In this document: positions 13,101 to 42,100 of the stretch, one piece after another
Position numbering within the stretch: the first letter of the stretch is position 1
Layout: the number at the start of each line of letters is the position of its first letter
NCBI GenBank assembly: GCA_033964015.1
Contig: CM066923.1
Span: forward strand, 124,001 to 188,000
Source of the DNA: Scolanthus callimorphus
Lineage: Eukaryota; Cnidaria; Anthozoa; Actiniaria; Edwardsiidae
Direction: 5' to 3'
DNA length: 64,000 nt
Notes under the pieces: generated by a model
What the model was told of the DNA's origin: nothing
Database searches by the model: none
Seen by the model: only the letters and a program-made list of their open reading frames with translations
Program-made: the position numbers and the translations under genes

Positions 13101-15662
13101 TGCAAGTCTGGGAAGTCAGTCTCAAACATTTTTCAGTTTACATTTAAAGTAAACTTTGATCATTTTTAATGAGATGTTGTCTGGGATCTTTGCTTGGCAT
13201 GGCTAACATTAGAAATAAGATAAGATATTCTTTATTTAGACATGGTCCATCAGGTTTAGAAATAAATCCTACAGATGAAATCTGTGTTTACTAACAGACA
13301 ATAGTTTTGTACCTGACATTCTCTTCTTGAGCATGAGGGTAATCAGTTGGCAAAGTTGGTAAAAATTTCTGCAATAAAAACAAACAAAAGCTACAGGGTT
13401 AATCTGAACCTGTAATGCTCAGTTAATGACCTTTTAGAATCTATTTTTTTTTATCTATTAATCTCCTGTAAAAAAGGTTCAATATCAGCACTGTACTCCT
13501 TTTAACTTAAATTTTTTCAGTTCTGTTTCTCTTTTTCATTTTATTATGTTAATTTCTGTAGGAATATCCTTCAATTTGGGGTTAGGTCAGGATTGGTGTT
13601 GGGGTTGACTTCAGGCAATGGATCAAACCTCAAGTGAGTTGATGGTTTTAGGTTAGATTTGCCATGAACCCAAATTAAAAAGGTCATTTCTAAGGGAACA
13701 GAGTGTGTATCATATGTGGGTACACTACCAGCAAAAAGAAACTGGAACAAAATTCGACGAAATTAATAAAAAAACAGTGAAATTTTAATGTCCCCGAAAT
13801 TTTGTTCAGCCTTTTGTTCAAGGCCTCAAATTTTCGATGCAAATATTTCGCACACTGAATTGTACATCTAATTTTCTGGCAGGAGAGTTCAGTTTTTGAA
13901 GTCGTGAATCTCTCTATCGGCTGCTGAAAGGAAAAACTCAGACTTAAATACAGGGGACCCTACTCAATAAACCTGATGGTTTCATGGGTCCCCTGCCACC
14001 TCCTATTTTTACTGTACCTGATTAATGTAAGCTGTGTGGAAATAAACTCAAATTCAGTTCAGTTCAAAAGACAACCACTCGAAAACAACAAGTGACTTTT
14101 GAATATTATAATTATGATTGTTATATAGCGAGTGCTCACTCCAACCGAGCGCGCGCTCTTATTGGCTAAATCAATGTCACGTGGTGAAGTACAAATCAAA
14201 TATTCCCCGATCAGTCAATATTTGGAAAAATTATTGACTGGTTGGGGAATATTGCTTTCGCGCGTCGCGTTTGAGAGCGGGAAAAAATAGCAGTATATTT
14301 TCTGCTATATAACAAAATATTACAAACAAAAGTACTCATGAGCCTTACGAGTCAATAATTATCTAGGTTCACAAGTGGTGACTTGTACTTTTAAATGAAG
14401 TCGTGAAGTGAAATCACATTAACTGCATACTTTTAATTTTGAACATTGTTGTGTCACAGTAAGCAAATCAAGTGTACATTTTTCAGGTTAATTTACATCA
14501 AAAATTCAAAGGTACTGCGAAAATTCAACAAGAACGCTTGGAATTTTCGCACAATATTTAGTTTGAACAAAGAGCAAATTTCATCAAATTTCTTTCCAGT
14601 TTCTTTTGCTAAATACCATATTATTTAATCCTGACAATTTATCCTGTAGTCAGCCCAATGGTTGGGTCAATAACAAGCATACCTCAAGATACTTTCTGTC
14701 ATCCTTTGTAAGCACATTTTTCCATGTGTAAATACTCAAAACCTCTTTGAAGACATCCAACTAAAGTAACAAAAAGAAGAGCATATTTTGCTAACATTAA
14801 ACAGAGTTCTTGATAACCCAGATTTGTGCATCACTGACTTAGGGCCCTATGCATACCTGGGATGAACAGAAAAATTGGGTCTAACAAGATAAGAACCATA
14901 CTTTACAATTCAAAACAAGTCAAAATCATCATCAGTTAGAGAGTGGGGCTTTTAAGGAAGTATGTGGTCCGTCTTGTCCATCTATATACCATATGTTGAT
15001 GTTTTTTGTCCATCTGTTTTTGTATTTGTACTGGCTTCCCTAAAATTGATGCACTTTTTTGTATAGATCTGCTGCATAGCCACTAGCTTTTTAGTTATTT
15101 CTAGGTGGCAGTATGCCTACCTTTTGTATCAATTTTATCTCTTGTGATTATTTCAGTGTAGGGCATGGATTGTACTGTATTCTTGGTTTGCATGTGATGT
15201 CACTGGCGGCCATGTTGGTGGAAAATAACAAAAGAAAGTTCATTTGTTCTCTTTGTTCTGTCCACCAACATGGCCCCCTCGCTTTTGTGATTTTATTCCC
15301 AAAAGGATGGTTGCACACCATCAATTGCATTCCAAGTTCCTTACTGCACATTATAATTTAGTGACAGAACACCCTGGATTTGCCGTAATTATTCCGCTTT
15401 TCTTTCTTGAGAATTTCTCAAATAATCTTTGTATTTCACAGAAAAATCTCAAGGTTTCTCCCGATTTCTACAGTCCAAAGGTTGACATCCCTGGTAATAC
15501 GGGGTAATACAGCATACAATCTTTCTTATTATCTTCTACAATGAGTAAACACTAACATATATTGATTATGGCTCATACCTGATTGATCAGCTCAAGTGGC
15601 AACGCAGTCTCGACTCCACCAAGATTACAAATTTCTACGCCTTCAAGCTCGTCTTCTGCCAT
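7134..15662 (-). CDS. NFRKB: NFRKB, INO80 complex subunit (5' part, six exons)
   Basis: N-terminal part of NFRKB (INO80G), a metazoan INO80 chromatin-remodelling subunit whose DEUBAD domain binds and inhibits the deubiquitinase UCH37. Six exons join in phase: 15579-15662, 14683-14760, 13313-13368, 11486-11553, 10836-10906, 7134-7190. The roughly 137 residues give a short acidic leader, then the DEUBAD: helices with EVLSIYTWKNVL and KFLPTLPTDYP, the motif GENFRFGNP, then DGYFYPDVVKYKKLC and QQQQYYRKLLQEV. These match the order and spacing of vertebrate NFRKB closely. The start at 15662 is the first ATG and lies 426 bp from the KAT7 start on the other strand. The winged-helix region and the long C-terminal tail are not in the window; the gene must continue left, through or past the 54-bp satellite. 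Borders are by eye but every junction keeps frame. Confidence 0.9.
7495..10745. repeat. 23-bp satellite array in NFRKB intron 5
   Basis: About 140 copies of a 23-bp unit (tctagtccatccatctagat + atg) with variants ccatcc, ccattt and ccattc, and a few length variants. Each unit carries self-complementary tctaga-like ends. Larger blocks are themselves repeated (for example 8165-8520 and 8725-9030), showing higher-order duplication. It lies wholly inside the intron between NFRKB exons 5 and 6. Confidence 0.97.
10836..10906 (-). CDS. NFRKB: NFRKB exon 5
   Basis: 71 nt encoding GYFYPDVVKYKKLCQKPKY; acceptor ctcttatag, donor gtacat. Strong match to the family block DGxFxPxVVKYxxLC. It lies 91 bp to the right of the end of the 23-bp satellite. 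Confidence 0.88.
11177..11412. mobile_element. Small TIR element (MITE-like) with internal repeats
   Basis: Bounded by a perfect 15-bp inverted repeat (atcctgttgaggacc at the left, ggtcctcaacaggat at the right). The inside has four or five copies of a phrase cccaccctggaattccag in both spacings. No coding capacity; probably a non-autonomous DNA element in an NFRKB intron. A related fragment may lie near 20750-20840. Confidence 0.6.
11486..11553 (-). CDS. NFRKB: NFRKB exon 4 (FRF hairpin)
   Basis: 68 nt encoding ALFGGENFRFGNPVIDF; acceptor tttcttttag, donor gtacat. Contains the FRF loop that in the human protein occludes the UCH37 active site. Confidence 0.88.
12000..12170 (+). mobile_element. 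tRNA-derived SINE fragment
   Basis: Contains a good RNA polymerase III B box, gggttcgactcc (about 12049-12060), followed by cagctgggtcag, as in tRNA-derived SINEs. The tRNA cloverleaf is not complete, so it is not called as a tRNA gene. Confidence 0.45.
12265..13090. repeat. 76-bp tandem repeat, about 11 copies
   Basis: Unit begins with cctaacctaaccc followed by ttggtgtctttggttatggc and ends agacccagcgtaattca. Copies differ by a handful of bases. Located in NFRKB intron 3. The CCTAAC repeats resemble telomeric sequence but occur only twice per unit. Confidence 0.95.
13313..13368 (-). CDS. NFRKB: NFRKB exon 3
   Basis: 56 nt encoding KFLPTLPTDYPHAQEENV; acceptor tttttattgcag, donor gtacaa. 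Ends with two bases of a codon completed by the next exon. Confidence 0.87.
13369..14682. other. NFRKB intron 2 with LINE tail and palindromic MITE
   Basis: No exon seen. Around 13960-14068 is what looks like a LINE 3' end (aataaactcaaattcagttc with a short repeated tail). Around 14199-14255 an imperfect palindrome (atattccccgatcagtcaat ... attgactggttggggaatat) marks a hairpin MITE. Confidence 0.5.
14683..14760 (-). CDS. NFRKB: NFRKB exon 2 (DEUBAD start)
   Basis: Twenty-six codons, phase 0 at both ends; acceptor gttactttag, donor gtatgc. Encodes LDVFKEVLSIYTWKNVL, the first DEUBAD helix. Confidence 0.88.
15579..15662 (-). CDS. NFRKB: NFRKB exon 1 (start codon)
   Basis: Twenty-eight codons beginning MAEDELEGVE and ending ALPLELINQ, with donor gtatga. 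Phase 0. The LPxELI segment just before the DEUBAD matches the family. Confidence 0.85.
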
Positions 15663-16088
15663 TGTTGTCGGCTGTAGTGTAAACGATGATGTTTATCATG
15701 CGTTAAGCCTCTCTAAACCATGCAAACAGATCATCAGTTTGCGGACAAACCATCTTCATCTTGTCTGTTACGATCATTTTGGCTCAATCGAATTGATATC
15801 AAAAGTTCTCCTTGAGTTTAGTGAACAGATTTACTTCCGAGAGTGACGGCCGCCATTTTGAAAGGGAAACCGCTGGATAATAATCCTCACCCGCAGCGAT
15901 TTCTGGGAAATTAGGCGGAAAAAAAAGACTTACAAGTGTCATGATTGGTCAAATGCGAATTTGTCGACCAGTCATATTTGCCGTTATATGAAGACCGCAA
16001 TGAAGACCAAGTGTTTTGGCGCCCAAAGTAAAATGGCGGACGGAGTGCTGTGTGAACTTTAGGGGTCATTTTCCGCAGCCAAACAGCA
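15663..16088. promoter_or_regulatory. Divergent promoter of NFRKB and KAT7 with YY1-like sites
   Basis: 426 bp between the two start codons. Contains gccgccattttg (about 15850-15861) and aaaatggcgga (about 16030-16040), the two orientations of the YY1 core AAnATGGCGGC. No TATA box stands out. This is a plausible shared promoter for two housekeeping chromatin genes; activity is inferred. Confidence 0.65.
16033..16062 (+). other. Possible uORF in KAT7 5' UTR
   Basis: ATG followed by eight codons (MADGVLCEL) and TAG, ending 26 bp before the KAT7 start. Its ATG overlaps the YY1-like motif, so if transcription starts at or downstream of that motif it would not be translated. Confidence 0.3.
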
Positions 16089-35063
<18,975 letters not shown>

Positions 35064-35071
35064 GTCCTTTC

Positions 35072-35589
35072 AGAAACATATAAGTGAGTTGAAACGTGTA
35101 ACAGACGAATGATCTGATGTAACAACCAGCGAACAACTCGCGATCACAAAACACCATATTTGGAAAACAATACCCTTGCGTGCAGCCAATCAAAATTCAT
35201 GTAAGACTTTTCCGTTGGGATTGCACGCGCATTCGAATTGTTTTCCGTTGGTTTAGAAGCGCGCACGCGTGTTGATGCAAACAGCGTTGTCTGCACTCTG
35301 ATTTACTATGGCAAATCGGTCGATCATATTACGAGAACAGCAATTAAAAGTTATGATAAAAAAAGTTTTTGATGGGTTTTGAGCATGGAAGTATAACAGT
35401 GAACTAAACTCATTTTGTGCTTCTGTTCTGTTGTGAGGGGTACGCGCGCGTTATTTTTTGAAAACATGACGAATTAAATCTTCTGTTGCTGATTGGCTAA
35501 ACGATGCTTTCCAAATATGGTGTTTATTGATCGCGAGTTGTTCGCAGGTTGTCGCGCTGTTACACGTTTCAACTCACTTATATGTTTCT
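35072..35589. mobile_element. Mutator-like MITE at the KAT7 stop codon
   Basis: 518 bp. A 33-bp perfect terminal inverted repeat (starts agaaacatataagtgagttg at the left, ends caactcacttatatgtttct at the right) extends imperfectly to about 90 bp. It is flanked by a perfect 9-bp direct repeat ggtcctttc (35063-35071 and 35590-35598). Long TIRs with 9-bp duplications are the hallmark of Mutator/MULE elements. No transposase. Confidence 0.85.
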
Positions 35590-35598
35590 GGTCCTTTC

Positions 35599-35990
35599 CT
35601 ATAGGTACCCTAGATAGAACAGTTTGAGGTAATCTAGATAACGCGCTCCTCTAGTTCACAAGGTACCCAAGATGGAACGACCCTCTTGTCCCAAAGGTAC
35701 CTTAAATAAAGTGGCCCTCCTGTCTCCACGAGGTCTCCAAAATGGATGAACCCTCCTGATCCAGGGGAAGCTTACATAAAGGGACCCTTCAGCCCCTAGG
35801 TACCCGCGATTGAAGAACCCTCCTGTCCCAAGGATACCTTAGATAAAGCGACCCTCCTGTCTCCCCAAGGTACCCACGATTGAAGGACCCTCCTGTCCCC
35901 TAGGTATCCATGATTGAAGGGCCCTCCTTCGTCCTCCTACCCCAAAGATACTTCAGATAATACGGACCTTCAGTCACATAGGTAAATGTA
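35599..35990. repeat. Degenerate ~40-bp tandem repeat, likely KAT7 3' UTR
   Basis: About eight loose copies of a phrase gaccctcctgtcccaaggta + cc, with gattgaagg or agataaagc between them. The same phrase occurs in the last KAT7 exon (ggacctcctgtccaataggt), so the repeat probably grew out of the gene's end. Confidence 0.75.
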
Positions 35991-36264
35991 CCTTGTATTC
36001 AATTCAGCAGTAAAAATGTGTTTGAAGCGCGTATATGTTAGTGGGGTTGCAAACATACTACATACGTACTAGAAGTTGTTAATACGGGCGGATATTTTAT
36101 TTTGCGGATGTGTTTTCACTGGTTGCGAGCAACAAGTAAAATGTCCGCCTTTATAACATGAAAATACATCTCAACAAATCTTTTATTTTCCTTTTAAAAT
36201 TTACTATACGACTAGCACACGATCGGGAGGCCATCTCACCAAAAACCGGTTCGTTAACGGTTTG

Positions 36265-37178
36265 CTAACGTGTAATATGCTTTCATCCGTGTAATACAGC
36301 TTTCATCCGTGTAAAACGGCTTTCATCCGTGTAATACAGCTTTCATCCGTGTAATACAGCTTTCATCCGTGTAAAACGGCTTTCATCCGTGTAATACGGC
36401 TTTCATCCGTGTAAAACGGCTTTCATCCGTGTGATACGGCTTTCATCCGTGTAATACAGCTTTCATCCGTGTAATACAGCTTTCATCCGTGTAAAACGGC
36501 TTTCATCCGTGTAATACGGCTTTCATCCGTGTAAAACGGCTTTCATCCGTGTGATACGGCTTTCATCCGTGTAATACGGCTTTCATCCGTGTAATACGGC
36601 TTTCATCCGTGCGATACGGCTTTCATACGTGTAATACGTAATACGGCTTTCATCCGTGTAATACGGCTTTCATCCGTGTAATACAGCTTTCATCCGTGTA
36701 AAACGGCTTTCATCCGTGTAATACGGCTTTCATCCGTGTAATACGGCTTTCATCCGTGTAAAACGGCGTTCATCCGTGTGATACGGCTTTCATCCGTGTG
36801 ATACGGCTTTCATCCGTGTAATACGGCTTTCATCCGTGCGATACGGCTTTCATACGTGTAATACGTAATACGGCTTTCATCCGTGTAATACGGCTTTCAT
36901 CCGTGTAATACGGCTTTCATCCGTGCGATACGGCTTTCATCCGTGTAATACGGCTTTCATCCGTGTGATACGGCTTTCATCCGTGTGATACGGCTTTCAT
37001 CCGTGTGATACGGCTTTCATCCGTGTGATACGGCTTTCATCCGTGTAATACGGCTTTCATCCGTGTGATACGGCTTTCATCCGTGTGATACGGCTTTCAT
37101 CCGTGTGATACGGCTTTCATCCGTGTGATACGGCTTTCATCCGTGCGATACGGCTTTCATCTGTGTAATACGGCTGAG
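36265..37178. repeat. 20-bp tandem repeat, about 45 copies
   Basis: Unit ctttcatccgtgtaatacgg with variants gtaaaacgg, gtgatacgg, gcgatacgg. Very regular. Two copies share the same 7-bp insertion (gtaatac at about 36634 and 36860), indicating block duplication. Confidence 0.96.
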
Positions 37179-37234
37179 TATCTGCAATTAGTTTTGACGT
37201 TATATGATAAAATGACGTCACAGTCTTATAATAA

Positions 37235-37507
37235 ATGAAATTGCACTTTTTATTGCTTTTTAGAAATCGTTGTACAAACAAGCGGCAGTTTCCTGGAAGT
37301 GGCTGTTTACAATGTTTCCTATATGGTCAAGACATTCCTCTCAATCAGGCTGTTTTTTCCTTTTCTCGACGTCGCTCTACTCTAAGCCTGGGTTCATGTT
37401 TTGATGCCACGAATTCTATAATTTCTTGTGTATCAAGAACTTGTCGATTGATCAGTAGCCATGGAGAACTTATACCTTATTCCATAAAAAGAAACCCGAA
37501 AAGTTAA
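37235..37507 (+). CDS. Possible VWC-like terminal exon (uncertain)
   Basis: Open frame preceded by a fair acceptor (attgctttttag at 37252-37263). Contains GCLQCFLYGQDIPLNQ ... GSCFDATNSIISCVSRTC, which has the look of a von Willebrand C domain (C-x-C-x3-G early, C-x9-C-x4-C late) but lacks one Cys of the usual CxxCxC. It is on the opposite strand to the VWC gene to its right. It could be a chance match or a decayed paralogue. Confidence 0.25.
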   Translation: MKLHFLLLFRNRCTNKRQFPGSGCLQCFLYGQDIPLNQAVFSFSRRRSTLSLGSCFDATNSIISCVSRTCRLISSHGELIPYSIKRNPKS

Positions 37508-38214
37508 TCATCATGTGTCACTAAAACATTAATTATAACGGTAAAATGTCATATCCCAAGCCTATCCAAAAAGCTATTTAAAGTTTTTCTTCCTTAACGT
37601 TTAAATATTGATACTATTTCACATGTTACAGTATATGGTTACTCATTGCCCAGTCGAGGCCACAATTTCATCAAGCTGGCAACCAGAAATTTTTGTCCTG
37701 AGTTTAGTATATCCTTTGAATAGGATGGCCATTGTTGGCGTTTGCCAAGTTGATAGTTTTAAGATTTATTACGACACGATTCCTTTTAGTAAACGTAACC
37801 CATGCCTCGCCAATGGCCGATTCATATCAGTTTAACAGTCATTTCGGATTCTGTAGCCTAATTTCTCTTTTCATTTCCAAGATTTTGGTGATTCTCCTTA
37901 GTGTCCTTTATGTTACAAAGGAGACTTAAGCAATAGGTCGATTCCCTCTCATTGAACTATCAATACTCTGTTTTCTAAACAATGTCCTGACATGGTGATG
38001 AGAAGTCATATATTGATAACCTGGAAGGAAAAGGTGAAACGTTTGAAGACAACGGACTTGTTTATTGCATTGCCAATGGGAGCCACTCCCGTATTGCACT
38101 GTCATCGTTTATATCCAGGATAGCCCATTCTGGTGTGACGTGATGTAATCGTCCCTACGTACATACATTACAATATTCTAGAAATTTGATTTGTTTCGCT
38201 CAGCAAAGGTAAGA
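37508..38214. other. No recognised feature
   Basis: AT-rich; short unrelated frames only. Confidence 0.4.
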
Positions 38215-38620
38215 GTGCGTCTGTCAGACAAACGTCCTTGCTGTGTTGATTGGAGTATAAGTATCGGGACACATTGCCTTTCTATGCTACAAGCGTGCGT
38301 CTGTCAGACAAACGTCCTTGCTGTGTTGATTGGAGTATAAGTATCGGGACACATTGCCTTTCTATGCTACAAACGTGCGTCTGTCAGACAAACGTCCTTG
38401 CTGTGTTGATTGGAGAATAAGTATCGGGACACATTGCCTTTCTATGCTACAAGCGTGCGTCTGTCAGACAAACGTCCTTGCTGTGTTGATTGGAGTATAA
38501 GTATCGGGACACATTGCCTTTCTATGCTACAAGCGTGTGTCTGTCAGACAAACGTCTTTGCTGTGTTGATTGGAGTACAAGTATCGGGCCAACCTTCCCT
38601 TTCTATGCTACAAGACATCG
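38215..38620. repeat. 80-bp tandem repeat, five copies
   Basis: Unit starts gtgcgtctgtcagacaaacg and ends ctttctatgctacaagc; copies at 38215, 38295, 38375, 38455 and 38535, the last diverging. The part gtctgtcagacaaac is partly palindromic. Confidence 0.95.
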
Positions 38621-39084
38621 TTTGTCGATATTACCATCTTTAAGTGTTCATTCCCCTTGAAAACAAAGAAGAAACGCATCATCAAAATCATGGATCTTCG
38701 GATAATTCTACGAAATACCAAGTCACGCAAGTCAGCAATTTGACTTTGCTGGTTAATGTTTCGGTGGTCTTTACAAGCAACTTGTTCGTTACGCACCATC
38801 GAGGTAATCTTTTCACTATTTTTGCGCTGTCATGGTATATTCTTCAGCAGCTTTATGTCTACTAAAATCATGGCATATAAAATCAAGGTCTATAAATTGG
38901 GTATAATATTATTTTGGGCTCTCTTTACGTTTTTTAAGGCCAGTTTGAGTGTCCGTTTGTGCGCGCGGTCGTTTTAAACTTTTGTTTAACAGTAATTTAT
39001 TAGAAAGAGCAAGGAGAGCAAAATGTTTGTCTAGAATCTAGAATGCATCCTGAAGATTTTAATAGTGATTCTCTAATAATTCAC
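38621..39084. other. Expected site of next exon of the VWC gene, not found
   Basis: The exon at 39085-39143 ends in phase 1 before the CCPVC end of its VWC domain, so at least one more minus-strand exon must follow. I could not recognise it here or further left. Confidence 0.4.
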
Positions 39085-39143
39085 CTGGCCTCGGGTCTCG
39101 GCATCTAGACGTTGAACATTTCCATTCAGAGTTCACGCATTCG
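39085..39143 (-). CDS. Exon 15: VWC-E, middle
   Basis: 59 nt: completes CxxCxC, then [19 protein letters not shown]. Acceptor tttcacttgcag, donor gtgaat. The closing CCPxC part must lie in a further exon not found. Confidence 0.75.
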
Positions 39144-42100
39144 CTGCAAGTGAAACATCAAAATTATTTTTATTGAGCTAAGGATATAGTTGAATGGTTT
39201 CCCTCGCCCAGTTAAGAGCGATAGAAATGAACCGCTACTATATAATGGCTTCCTACTGAACCGCTACTACATAATGGCTTCCTTATCAAAAGGCAAACTG
39301 AACCGCTACTACATAATGGCTTCCTTAGCAAAAGGCAAACTGTCGTTGAATGGCATTTGATTGTGTCACTCACCAAAGGGTACAGTCATCTGCTAACAGT
39401 TTGAACGCCCCTGACACATATTTACGTCCCTCGAAAACGCAACCTGAAAAAAGGAAGATTAGAAACACATTTGTTAAAAGTTCTATAGCATGTATAAAAT
39501 AAGAGGATTAATAAGAAATTGGTAGTCAGGATCCTGAAAAACCCTGCTGACCACCAAACCGGATAAAGAAGTATGTGAACACAAGTCAGTTGTGGCCAGT
39601 ATGACATCATCAGATAAGTATGCTACTAGTGTGACGTCATAAGTTAGGTATATAGCATATACGATATGCACGTCATCAGATTGGTATGTAAACAATGTGA
39701 GGTGGACACTGACCTTTGGCGAGTTGATCCGGGCATACAGGACAACATCTTCCCTTGCCATGGATGGGATTCTCGCACTGTGGTCTGGCGCACGTCCTCT
39801 TGGTGCAGTGCAGTTTACGGTCCGTGCCGCAGGCGCACGCCGTACACTCGTCTTGTTGCCACATTTCGTGCCGTCGGTAGTAATCACCGGTTACCGGGTC
39901 AGGGCAGGAGTGGGGGGATTCTATCACTGGGAAATAAATAGTGCAAGAAATATGATCTTCCACCCAAGATGTCCATCAAACACCATTGCCGATAATACTT
40001 CACCTTCGTTTTCACTGGACCTTAGTTCCTCTTCCGCTTCATCTCGGCAAACAGGACAACAGTGTCCTTTCTCTTTGACAGGGTTGGGGCAGATCGGATA
40101 ACCACACATTTGTAGGGCGCACTCGACTTTCCCGTTCTTTTGACAGTAGCATGTTGTGCAGTCATCAACTTTCCAAGATTGTCCCACAAGGTATAGTTCG
40201 CCAGAGTTGATGTCCTCACACACTCGCCTGTCTTTCTTGATGGTCACTGGAATGTGACGGGCAACGTTATTTACACTGGCAGCGCATGCGCACTAACATT
40301 TACTGATGAAAACTAATAAAAAATGCCCAATAGGTACCTTGCACTGTGCTCAGATGACTCTCGGCCAGAGCCTTGATCATATCTGTGGGAAAACAACAAC
40401 ACAGGCCGTCGGGCAATATTGAACAGCTCCCGCCCCCTATACGCTCTCAACACTTAGAGATGCTTGTTATTGAAACCTGAAATCCCATGGCAAATAGGAA
40501 CAGGGAAGCTTGCTGCAGTCGTAAACATCTAACATCCAGCAAACTGGCTATCCCAGTGTCACACGAGTGTAGATAATACCCCCCATTTTCCCCACCTCTT
40601 TGTATATCTGTATCGTTACCAACCAGGGGGCACACAGGGCAGCACTGGCCCTTTATTCGTATCGCGTCCTCACAGTTCGGGTGTCTGCACACCGTGGCCA
40701 CACACTCGGGGTGACCGTCAACACAAGTGCATACTGTACAATCATTTGGCTTCCATTCATCTCGTTCGCCATAGAACTTCTTGTTGTGGGCGTCGTAACA
40801 TCTAGGAGCCATAGTTCCTTGTCTGGTTATTGTCTCTTTTACTGAGAGGGAGAGGATAAGAAAAGGTCTATGTAATCTTACGCAGAGAACTCGAAACCCG
40901 ACTGGACATTGATTGTGATTCAAGATCGCCCTAACCCTAAATCGTAATAGACCAACATCTGTGATGTTTCTAATACGATGAGCTCATTTTATTACAACAT
41001 GTTTCAAAAAGTTCAAACACCTTACATTAGGGGCTTAATGGTTCCCTCAAAATGGTTCATCACATCAGATCTGAATTGTGTGGCAATCAGGCAAACACCG
41101 CTAGCCGAGTTTGTCTATTTCCGGTATTAAGAGCGTAAAGACTGGATCTGCTCATTTGTGAAGCAGGATAACATTTTGTTCCGAATTCCAAAGCAACTTG
41201 ATGCAGCAAATGATGTCCGGCACCTACCTACAGTGGCTTGTGTTGTTTTTACTTCAATTCCTCTGTCCTTTTGTAGAACTAAAAAAGAAGCAAATAGTAG
41301 CAAAGTACTTCGTCACTTATGGCAGATTGTTAACTATACAACTGGTCTCACAAGTGATAGACGTGAGATTACTACATAAAATTATCACTATTATTATCAC
41401 TAGAAATAATCAAAGATTAGAGAAGTAGGCGAATTTCAGCATTTGTTTTATCGAGAGAAAAAAACAGCACTACTCAGCTTTCTGTTGTTCGGATAAATTG
41501 CTTCGTATATTTTTTTGGTTCTCAACCTCATGTCGCATGTTTGGCCACCAAATCGAGGCTAGGATACCGAACCACATTCACTGTAACGACCACAGGCCTC
41601 AAGACGACACGATTATAGAATCCGTCGAATCCACCGCAATCATAGTTTAGTCATGATTGGTAGAACCAAGCTTCGCATCATGGAACCATTGATACCCAAG
41701 CCCCATTTCTATTAGACTATTAAACTAAACCCCTGGTGTATTCTGATTCGAAATGAAGCTAAATGATAGAGAGAATCTAAAGCCTAAATTTGAGAATTTG
41801 TCAAATAAAGAAGCGATTCAATAGCATCCTGTAAATTTTAGTCACTTCGCTTTGACAAATGGTTACAAACGATGCAGGAGAAAGTAGCACTGCTGCACTC
41901 CCCATTCCACAGACGAATGCGAAGACAATGAGAAAGAGGAAAACATTTACCGTCGTTTGTTGCTGCATTGCACAAATTCCCTTTACAACATTTCACAGTA
42001 ACCTTCGGAAACAGATTTCCAAGCGGTTTAGCGTGACACATCATTCTGTAGATTTTTATTCTCGATACAGCCAAACCTCTCAGCCTTTCCATCGTCTTTT

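Noticed and set aside
36265..37178. CRISPR array
   Set aside because: Regular 20-bp units have no unique spacers and the genome is eukaryotic.
38608..38799. Minus-strand frame with a hydrophobic run (MILMMRFFFVF) as a possible membrane segment of the VWC gene
   Set aside because: No acceptor in the required phase, and no VWC ending before it; hydrophobic run is short and basic.
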